NCBI RefSeq assembly: GCF_040939455.1
Contig: NC_134119.1
Coordinates: 12,202,501-12,266,500, forward strand
Origin: Microcebus murinus
Taxonomy: Eukaryota > Chordata > Mammalia > Primates > Cheirogaleidae
DNA: 64,000 nucleotides
Reading direction: 5' to 3'
Shown here: piece after piece, positions 56,020 through 64,000 of the stretch
Numbering within the stretch: position 1 is the stretch's first letter
Layout: each line of letters starts with the position of its first letter
Position numbers and translations under genes: made by a program
The notes under the pieces: model-generated
What the model was told of the DNA's origin: nothing
What the model saw: the letters and a program-made list of their open reading frames with translations, nothing else
Databases searched by the model: none

Positions 56020-57560
56020 TATAAGTAAAGTTGTCGCTCGTCTGGCTGCTCCAGGAGTGAGCCTTGGGGAAGGACTGATTGGTTTTCAATTCAGTCCTCC
56101 CCTCTCTCCAGTAGTCTTGGGGGTTCTATTCCCTTTCACTTCTTTAGTGCCGGCAGAAGAGAGATTTGAGGAAGGGGAATCTCAGCGCCTGGGCTATGAG
56201 AATCCAACGGATGGTCACCTTCTCCCCCCAGAGGGGACACCTGGGGATGTCATGGCAGCTGGAGCGGCCATGGGGGTGCCAGCCCCAGGCCCTGGGTCCT
56301 CTTTGGGGTTCTGGGCCCCCCTCCCTGCCCTCTCTGGTGCACGGTCCCTCTTAGATAGCCACACCTGTCACAGGAGAAGGGGCTGGGCTGCACATCTGCT
56401 TCCTCCCGCCAAGCTGCCGAGTGCAGGTGCGGGAAGCCCAGCTCCCTGCCTGGGGTGGGGCAAGGTGTGCTGTGACTCGCACCCTGGGCTGGACTCCCCC
56501 AGCTGGGCTGCAGCCTGCCTCCCACCCTGAGGGGCTTGGCTTGAGGCCACACCCTGGCCTGGCTTCCCGCCCTTCCCAGTCCCCTCTCCCCACTCTCTCC
56601 CTGCCTCCCCTGGTCCAGGTCCTCGACCCAGTCCTGGCACGAGCGGCCTCCTCGCAGGGTCTGCTTCAGGGCAGTCCCACCCAAAGCAGGTGCATGGGGG
56701 GTGTTCAGGGACACTCGGGGCCCCACACCATGTGGCTCCAGACACTGGGGTCCTGGGAATGCACCCCTGCTGCCCTGCTGCACACCTGGGAGTCTCCACC
56801 TGGCCGACCCCTTCCCGTGGCCCCGGCCTGGCGCTCCCTCTGCCCGTGGATGCTCCCGACAGCCGTGGGGGAGCGCAGCCTGCAGACGCTGTCCCGCGTG
56901 GAGGCAGCCCCAGCCACCCCCACTTCTCCCGCCTCCTCAGGACAGGGGCGGCCCCAGTTCCTGTCCTCTGTCCACCCTCCAACCTGCAGGGGACACTGGC
57001 CCTGCTCTCCGCTCAGGCTCCAAGGCATCCCTGGAACATCCACTGAGGGAGAAAGGTGCGCCCCCCTCCTTGAGGCACCCCAGCTTTGCAAGGTGGGCCT
57101 CCCGCAGCCCCTTCCCTGCCTCGGGCCAAAGGGCATCTCCTCCTGCAAACTCCTGACGTGGTCCCAATGACTGTGTCCTCCCCAACGTCCTGTGTCGAGA
57201 TCCTCACCCCGCCCCATGGCATCAGGAGGTGGGGCCTCTGGGAGGTGATGAGGTCACGAGAGAGGGGCCGCATGCAGGGGTCGGAGCCCTAACGAAAGAG
57301 GCCAGGAGCTTGTTCGCCCCGCCCACAGAAGGCACAGTCTGCAAGCAAGGAGGCTGCCGCCCAGCAGCAAGCCCAGCTCCTCGACCTTGGACTTCTCAGC
57401 CTCCAGAGCTGTGGGAGGTAAACGTCGGTGTTGAGGCCACCCAGCAATGCTATTTCGTTATGGCCGCCCAGACTGAGTAAGACACCTCCCGGGGGAGTCC
57501 TTTCAAGTGTCCCCCTCTCGTATTGGGAGCCACCCTGGGTGGCTCCCAGGGATGTCTCCA
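56020..57560. other. GC-rich intergenic DNA, no gene supported
   Basis: Overlapping open frames on both strands reach 249 codons, low in complexity (Pro, Gly, Ala, Arg). No exon borders, domains or start contexts are convincing. Confidence 0.5.
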
Positions 57561-57959
57561 CATTCTTTAGCATGATGGGTTCCGACACTTCAAGCTGTGG
57601 GACGTCAGCCCAAATCCCGAGACCTCTGGAAAAGTCTGGTTCAACGCCCTGTCGCTCTGGATTCACTGCCTCAGGAGAGAAGGACATTTTCCTGGAAACA
57701 GGCATTGGGAGCAACGTTGGTATCCGGGGCTGTCGAGGTCCGTGGGGTGGCCTGGTGCCGGCTCTGCTGTCCTGCAGCCATGGCCTCAAGGAGTGCTGGG
57801 CAGGGTCAGCGGGGGTCTGGGAGCCGGATCCCGATGGCACCCAGCCCGGTGAGGGTGAGGCGAGGTTAGGCACCCGGAGCACCCAGAACCCCAGTCCCCG
57901 GCACACGGTAGCTGTGGCGTGTGTCAGCCACTTGTCATCCGCTGGCTGGTCAGGATCAC

Positions 57960-58110
57960 AGATGAATCGGGTCAGGAGGCAGCCCAGGAATGAGGGTTTT
58001 GGGCTTATGACGTGCGATTTCTGTGAAAGCGCTTCGAGATTGAGCCTGTAATTGGCAGCTTTGCATCTAATCGCTCTGGAGAGAGGAGCCATGGAAAGCT
58101 GATTATCCCT
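57960..58110. other. Candidate conserved noncoding block
   Basis: CTGTAATTGGCAGCTTTGCA followed by TCTAATCGCTCTGGAGAG is unique, balanced sequence with homeodomain-like TAATTG and TAATC cores. Conservation is inferred only. Confidence 0.35.
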
Positions 58111-58659
58111 AGACCGAGAGCAGAGAGGGCGGTGGGGGGCGGTGGCCTCGCTCTCCCTGCCACCTGCCCGCCCGCCAGCGGCTGCCAGACGCAGGGACGA
58201 TGCACGTTCCGGGCTCGAGGCTCAGAGCGGCTGCCTTTCCTCCTGCTTCTTAATTTTCAAAAATATTATTTCCCAAAGCCCCTGTTACTACAGATTCCCT
58301 GGCACTCTGCTCTGGGCTAATCTCCAGGATAAAGCCTGGTCTTCCCGAGTGCGTTTCTCCTCCAGCCTCCTTCATCTGGAGACCGGGGGGAAGCCTCGCT
58401 CTCACTGCGTGCTGCAACACGCAGCCTCGCTCTTTCTGAACCTCTCTTCTTCCGTCGTTTCGCTAACGTCTGGATTGGTGTTTCTTTTTCTCTTTCAGGG
58501 ATGGTGGTTGCGTAAGTGCTCGAGGGCCGTAGAGCAGGTTGTACACACAGGTGATGTTATTACTGTGACTGTCCATGAGAGCGAAGGCAGCTGCGCCCGC
58601 CCCGGTCCCGGGCCACGTGCGAGAAACGTTTCTGCGCTCGCTCTGCGCCGGGCGCCGGG

Positions 58660-58996
58660 TGCGAGGTGGTGACCAGCACTGCTGGCATCCCTGTCCTTCC
58701 GGAACCTACGTTCCAGTGGGACAGAGAGCGAGTGTGTCAGTGAAACAAATACCGATGATGCCAGACTGTGTTGAGCCCCACCAAGGGAGGGGACAGTGAC
58801 GTGACAGATGGGAGGGGTGGCCGATGGTGGCCTGGGCAGTCGGAGGCCTTTTGAGGAGGTGCCACCGGATCTGCCCAGTCTGACGTAAGGAGCCGGCCGA
58901 GGGCGGGCGTGTTTGGGGAAGGCCAGTCCTGTAGGAGAACCTGCGCGGGGATGGGCTCGGGAGGGGCATGGGACGCAGCAGTGAGGCTGGGGACAG
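58660..58996 (-). repeat. L2 LINE, antisense, left of the minisatellite
   Basis: TACGTTCCAGTGGGACAGAG, GAGTGTGTCAGTGAAACAAA and GGAGGCCTTTTGAGGAGGTG form an antisense L2 that leads directly into the 67/68-bp array. Confidence 0.85.
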
Positions 58997-59740
58997 GCGT
59001 GGGGCAGCGTGGGCAGAGACGGGGCTGAGAGGAGGCAGGCCTGGCCTGTGTCCCCTGTGGCAGGCGTGGGGCAGCGTGGGCAGAGACGGGGCTGAGAGGA
59101 GGCAGGGCCTAGCCTGTGTCCCCTGTGGCAGGCGTGGGGCAGCGTGGGCAGAGACGGGGCTGAGAGGAGGCAGGCCTGGCCTGTGTCCCCTGTGGCAGGC
59201 GTGGGGCAGCGTGGGCAGAGACGGGGCTGAGAGGAGGCAGGGCCTAGCCTGTGTCCCCTGTGGCAGGCGTGGGGCAGCGTGGGCAGAGACGGGGCTGAGA
59301 GGAGGCAGGGCCTAGCCTGTGTCCCCTGTGGCAGGCGTGGGGCAGCGTGGGCAGAGACGGGGCTGAGAGGAGGCAGGCCTGGCCTGTGTCCCCTGTGGCA
59401 GGCGTGGGGCAGCGTGGGCAGAGACGGGGCTGAGAGGAGGCAGGGCCTAGCCTGTGTCCCCTGTGGCAGGCGTGGGGCAGCGTGGGCAGAGACGGGGCTG
59501 AGAGGAGGCAGGGCCTAGCCTGTGTCCCCTGTGGCAGGCGTGGGGCAGCGTGGGCAGAGACGGGGCTGAGAGGAGGCAGGCCTGGCCTGTGTCCCCTGTG
59601 GCAGGCGTGGGGCAGCGTGGGCAGAGACGAGGCTGAGAGGAGGCAGGGCCTAGCCTGTGTCCCCTGTGGCAGGCGTGGGGCAGCGTGGGCAGAGACGGGG
59701 CTGAGAGGAGGCAGGGCCTGGCCTGTGTCCCGTGTTGAGG
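58997..59740 (+). repeat. Minisatellite, 11 units of 67/68 bp
   Basis: Units start GCGTGGGGCAGCGTGGGCAG. Type A (67 bp) has GGCAGGCCTGGCCTG and type B (68 bp) has GGCAGGGCCTAGCCTG. Unit starts are 58997, 59064, 59132, 59199, 59267, 59335, 59402, 59470, 59538, 59605 and 59673. The order is A B A B B A B B A B, and the last unit is a decayed hybrid. The tenth unit has GACGAGGC for GACGGGGC. Confidence 0.97.
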
Positions 59741-59830
59741 GCGCTGGAAGGCTGCAGGCAGAGAGGTGTCCTGGGCTGGTTCATGTGTAAAATGCGTCCG
59801 TGTAACTGTGCCGTGTGGGGAGGGGCCGCC
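59741..59830 (-). repeat. L2 LINE, antisense, right of the minisatellite
   Basis: GGAAGGCTGCAGGCAGAGAG, GGTTCATGTGTAAAATGCGT and TAACTGTGCCGTGTGG continue the antisense L2 (compare GGAAGCCATTGGAGGGTTTT and GCTGCTGTGTGG in the family). The array therefore sits inside one L2. Confidence 0.6.
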
Positions 59831-60264
59831 GGGGGGGGGCGGGGTGGCCAGGAAGGCCGGGGCGAGGCCGGGCAGCTGTCCGGGATCAGCGGATGCCGGG
59901 AAGGCGAAATGAGAACGCAGGTGTTCTGTAAACTGTAGAGTGCTGTCCATCCGGGGGACGAGGCTGGCCCCTGTCACCTCAGTGACACGGTGGCTGTTGA
60001 TAGTGATGACAGTGAGGGGATGACCTCCGAGTGTCCTTCCCAGCCTGTTTCTGCAGGGAAAGGTCTGATCCAGGGGAGGGAATCGATCCCAGCATAAAAC
60101 ACACAGAGCTGACAGGGCCAGGAATGAAGGTTGTCAGAGAGTCATCAAATGCAACGTAATAATCAGTATAAAATCAATCAATAGCGATCAGTAACGGTCA
60201 ATGTAAAATCCAGTGTGATGATGACAATGATTACAATGATAATGCATGACAAGCTAAACCCTCG

Positions 60265-60485
60265 CAACTATGGGCAGACGCTGTGCCGAACACTTACTGG
60301 TATTTTCTGCCTTAACCTGTCCAATAATCCTTTGCAACATGGCCTCTCATTATCCTTGATTTACAGATGAGGAAACCGAGGCACAGAGAGGTTACATAAC
60401 TTGCCCGAGGTCACACAGCTAGTAAGCGGTGGGCTGGGATTTGAGCCCGAGAACCTGCCTCTGGAGGCTGTGCTCTTAGAAAGCT
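60265..60485 (-). repeat. MIR SINE, nearly complete
   Basis: CTGTGCCGAACACTTACTGG, TTACAGATGAGGAAACCGAG, CGAGGTCACACAGCTAGTAA and GGGATTTGAGCCCGAGAACC are close to consensus. Confidence 0.95.
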
Positions 60486-61294
60486 CGGGGTTCTACCCAC
60501 CCTGTCGGCTTCCTTGGAGAACTATTTGTGAAAGGGTTTCACCGCACGACCGTAAGTGGAATTTCTGGGCATTCCAACATCTGGCTTCCAAATAGAAAAA
60601 ACAGCCAGGTGTTTCCTCTTCCCAGAGGCCGTCCTCCCCTCCTGACCTCCCACTCCGGCTCCAGACTGCAGTCCCCCCACCCCCCCACGGGGAGCAGATG
60701 TGCCTGGGCAGGGAGGGCTGGGGGCGGCCGGGGCGTCTGGGCCCCCAACTCCAGGGTGGTGCTGGCTTCCTGTTGCACGGGGTCCCCGCAGAGGGGCGAT
60801 GAGGGGCTTTGTGGGCTCATGGTCCTGTTGCACCTGCTCTACTGTGCTGTCCCAGCGCGAGGCGGCCAGAGACAATCTGCAGACACGCTGTGGCTCCCAG
60901 TGAAACTCCATGTGCAGGCGAGTGGCCCTTGGGCCGCGGTTTGCTCATCTCTGATTTACTCAACAGCTTTCTTTAAATAAACCCATTTTTGTTTTCACTA
61001 AGCAACTTTTATTTGAAAGGAAAACTGCATCACCGGGGTACATGGGAGACCAGCGTCTCTTGCTGGGAAGGAAGGTAACCATAGAAATGAAGACAATAAA
61101 CCCAAACAGAGGTGCCACGCTCTGCAGTAAGCCCGGGGCCTGTTCTTTCTTCCCTGGACAGGATGAAAGCTGGGCTTGGAGAGCTGCTGAAGGCCGATCA
61201 GCACCGAAGCAAGGTGTTTTCTTTGAGGTGATTGGAAGAACCGAGAAGGAATAGGGTGGGGTGTGACTGCAGAGAGCCATGCTTGTCTCGGGAA

Positions 61295-61304
61295 ATGACG
61301 TCAT
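61295..61304. promoter_or_regulatory. Full CRE palindrome ATGACGTCAT
   Basis: The CREB/ATF consensus TGACGTCA lies at 61296-61303 inside a 10-bp perfect palindrome. Binding is not shown by sequence alone. Confidence 0.5.
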
Positions 61305-61328
61305 ACCTGGGTCTGTGAGGCTCCGCGT

Positions 61329-61356
61329 GGGCAAAGGGCAAAGGGCAAAGGGCAAA
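61329..61356 (+). repeat. Four tandem copies of GGGCAAA
   Basis: Four exact 7-bp units in a row are followed by a partial GG. Confidence 0.95.
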
Positions 61357-61654
61357 GGACGTGCGGGAGGGCGTTGCCCTCGTCCCGGAGCAGGGAGTCG
61401 GGGACACAGGGCTGGCAGGACAAAGGACAGTGACTATAGCTGTGGCACTGGCTCCCTGGTAGCTCCGAGGTGCTGCCGTGGTTCCTGCTGGAGCCTGGGA
61501 CCTGTAGGCAGGTGTCAGCAGTGGCTCCGAGGGCAGGTCGAAGGTGGCTTTTCACGTGCATTCGCGTCAGAGAAGCTCCCGTTACGACAGCGAGACACGA
61601 AGAACCTCAGTTTCCCTTTAGCGTGCTTGCTTTTTCCCACTGTTCCTCCACCGC

Positions 61655-61676
61655 TCGCTCGCTCGCTCGCTCTCTC
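61655..61676. repeat. (CGCT)n microsatellite
   Basis: Five or six CGCT units change into CTCTC. Confidence 0.9.
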
Positions 61677-62003
61677 CGTAGCTGTGTATGTACACACGTG
61701 CACACACGCTTTGCCTCTGCTAAAAAATACTTTGGTTTCCTTTTATGTCTGGCAGCCGCGTCCTCATCCTCTCCCGTGGACAGCCGAGCGAAGAATGAAT
61801 TTAGACTCTCTGCGACGTCAGGGCCTCTCTTGTTGGGTTGAAGTCTCGTTATCTCTTGAAAGCCTGGTAACTTGGTTGAGTGATCTCTCCCTACTTACGT
61901 CCTCGAACGGCGTCCCGCGTGGCTTCTGGCCGGGCGATCTCAGTTCTGTCGGCAGCTTCGGTTTCCTTATGTTGGCGGCTCTGCTGGCCTCTCCCACCCT
62001 GCC

Positions 62004-63162
62004 CAGCCTCACCTCTGCCCAGCCTCACCTCTGCCCAGCCTCACCTCTGCCCGGAGCTCACCTCTGCCCAGCCTCACCTCTGCCCAGAGCTCACCTCTGC
62101 CCAGCCTCACCTCTGCCCAGCCTCACCTCTGCCCGGAGCTCACCTCTGCCCAGCCTCACCTCTGCCCAGCCTCACCTCTGCCCAGCCTCACCTCTGCCCA
62201 GCCTCACCTCTGCCCAGAGCTCACCTCTGCCCGGAGCTCACCTCTGCCCAGCCTCACCTCTGCCCAGAGCTCACCTCTGCCCAGAGCTCACCTCTGCCCA
62301 GCCTCACCTCTGCCCAGCCTCACCTCTGCCCGGAGCTCACCTCTGCCCAGCCTCACCTCTGCCCAGAGCTCACCTCTGCCCAGCCTCACCTCTGCCCAGC
62401 CTTACCTCTGCCCGGAGCTCACCTCTGCCCAGCCTCACCTCTGCCCGGAGCTCACCTCTGCCCAGCCTCACCTCTGCCCGGAGCTCACCTCTGCCCGGAG
62501 CTCACCTCTGCCCAGCCTCACCTCTGCCCAGCCTCACCTCTGCCCAGCCTCACCTCTGCCCGGAGCTCACCTCTGCCCAGCCTCACCTCTGCCCGGAGCT
62601 CACCTCTGCCCAGCCTCACCTCTGCCCGGAGCTCACCTCTGCCCAGCCTCACCTCTGCCCAGAGCTCACCTCTGCCCAGAGCTCACCTCTGCCTAGCCTC
62701 ACCTCTGCCCAGAGCTCACCTCTGCCCAGCCTCACCTCTGCCCGGAGCTCACCTCTGCCCAGCCTCACCTCTGCCCGGAGCTCACCTCTGCCCGGAGCTC
62801 ACCTCTGCCCAGCCTCACCTCTGCCCAGCCTCACCTCTGCCCGGAGCTCACCTCTGCCCAGCCTCACCTCTGCCCGAGCTCACCTCTGCCCAGCCTCACC
62901 TCTGCCCGGAGCTCACCTCTGCCCAGCCTCACCTCTGCCCAGCCTCACCTCTGCCCGGAGCTCACCTCTGCCCGGAGCTCACCTCTGCCCAGCCTCACCT
63001 CTGCCCGGAGCTCACCTCTGCCCAGCCTCACCTCTGCCCGGAGCTCACCTCTGCCCAGCCTCACCTCTGCCCAGCCTCACCTCTGCCCGGAGCTCACCTC
63101 TGCCCAGCCTCACCTCTGCCCGGAGCTCACCTCTGCCCGGAGCTCACCTCTGCCCGGAGCTC
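62004..63162 (+). repeat. Minisatellite, about 70 units of 16/17 bp
   Basis: It is built from three unit types: CAGCCTCACCTCTGCC (16 bp), CAGAGCTCACCTCTGCC and CGGAGCTCACCTCTGCC (17 bp each). One unit near 62873 has lost a G, and single T changes occur (CAGCCTTAC, TAGCCTCAC). The plus strand lacks stops in every phase, so overlapping frames of 678 and 454 codons cross it; I regard them as non-coding. Every unit gives GAGGTGAG on the minus strand. Confidence 0.97.
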
Positions 63163-63194
63163 CCGTCTTCCGCATCTCCTGGTTCCGTCTGCGC

Positions 63195-63320
63195 CTCTTT
63201 GGCGACCAACGTTCCCATGTTTTCTGCTCCTACTGAGAGCCTGATTTCACCCATTGCTCTGCAGAAGGTGGCAATTATTGTGCCCTTATCAAAAGCCACT
63301 ACTTGCAAAGCTTGAGGTCG
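63195..63320. other. Candidate conserved noncoding block
   Basis: GAAGGTGGCAATTATTGTGC followed by CCTTATCAAAAGCCACTACT is unique sequence immediately right of the 16/17-bp array. It has a CAATTA core and a GATA-type TTATCA. The interpretation is speculative. Confidence 0.3.
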
Positions 63321-63914
63321 GGGAGGACCGCGGAGCCCCTCGCAGTCAGGGCAATGGACACACGATCTTTAATTCCCCTAGACAGTCGCCGAGGAAAGGG
63401 ACATTATCTCCTTCACAAGGGCACTCAACTCAGTGTGACGGAGATAAGAATTACACACGTCCTCACAGCAGGCTGGTAAATAACATCGAAGGAAGGGGTT
63501 TAAACCTTTTCACGTCAAGCTGGAAGAAGCTCTATATGAAAAATTCCCCGTAGTTAAGTCACGCAGGTCCCACGGGCTCTCTCTCATGGACGTTTCCATT
63601 TTGCTTCCCTAAGTCTCTGTCTCCCGTGATTCCAAGTCTGCGGGAACATTAACCAGCAGCGATGTCGGGATTGGGGAAGGGCTAACTGAGCTCGTGGAGT
63701 CCTTGGGGTGCAGGGTGGGGAGGGTGGGAAGCTTCGGGAATCTTCTGCCGTCAGTGGGCGGGGGCTCAGGCTGGGAGAGAAGACGGAGGCAGTGCTGGAA
63801 TTCTCAGTGGTCCAGGGTGGGACGTTTTTGATCACCGAGGAAGCGGGTACCTGCTTCCTGCCAGGGTTATGCCCTAATGGACAGGCGTGCTGATGTAGGG
63901 CTGTGTGTCTACTC

Positions 63915-64000
63915 CTTCATCCAAAGAGTATTTCTTGAGCCCCTACCCATGAGCCAAACATCAGGATGCAACAGGGAAGGAAACAGACAGTGTCCCTGCC
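63915..64000 (-). repeat. L2 LINE 3' end, antisense, cut by the window edge
   Basis: CTTCATCCAAAGAGTATTTC, TTGAGCCCCTACCCATGAGC and GGAAACAGACAGTGTCCCTG match the antisense L2 terminus. Confidence 0.85.

Noticed and set aside
56250..57217. Frames of up to 249 codons as a gene
   Set aside because: Both strands are open in parallel with low-complexity composition and no splice or domain support.
58500..58515. Isolated small exon after a pyrimidine-rich CAG, with GTAAGTG soon after
   Set aside because: Acceptor and donor look good, but they enclose only about 13 bp and nothing nearby continues a frame. It is left as a chance pair.
58997..59740. CRISPR-like or protein-repeat array
   Set aside because: There are no spacers. 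The units are minisatellite copies of L2-flanked DNA.
61279..63315. 678-codon and overlapping 454-codon plus-strand frames as a repetitive secreted or mucin-like protein
   Set aside because: Both cross the 16/17-bp array in different phases, which is expected when the unit lacks stops. The non-repeat ends show no coding pattern.

Overview
This window is nuclear DNA of a placental mammal and probably a primate. It carries spliced exons with GT-AG borders, dense L2 and MIR fossils, hAT, pogo/Tigger and L1 remnants, and three Alu-derived copies at about 27231, 30160 and 47820. Alu is primate-specific, but three copies in 64 kb of GC-rich DNA is few for a monkey or ape. A lemur or galago-like (strepsirrhine) genome is my inference, not a demonstrated fact. 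Three large GC-rich minisatellites suggest, without proving, a location near a chromosome end.

Layout. Positions 1-4330 hold the last four coding exons of one plus-strand gene (735-927, 2376-2478, 2676-2743, 4288-4330). They splice in frame into a conserved-looking C-terminal tail of about 135 residues that ends at TGA 4328-4330. I could not name the protein. Its 3' UTR runs downstream, with candidate poly(A) signals at 5880 and 7492.

From about 7.5 kb to 64 kb I see no supportable protein-coding gene. This stretch is intergenic. It is filled with old L2 and MIR copies, a few DNA transposons, two L1 fragments, and a frameshifted Tigger/CENPBD1-like transposase relic at 45.9-46.2 kb. Three minisatellites stand out: 26 units of 32 bp at 15201-16032, eleven units of 67/68 bp at 58997-59740, and about 70 units of 16/17 bp at 62004-63162. 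Unique AT-richer blocks at roughly 34.8, 38.0, 40.2, 51.0, 58.0 and 63.2 kb look like candidate conserved noncoding elements. Two of them (34.83-35.01 and 37.96-38.14 kb) are visibly related to each other.

The very long open frames over the minisatellites are artefacts of repeat units that lack stop codons. There is no operon, CRISPR array or new enzymatic system here. The interesting content is noncoding: array structure and CpG decay, a minisatellite grown inside an L2, a 197-bp near-perfect duplication, and the paired ancient elements.
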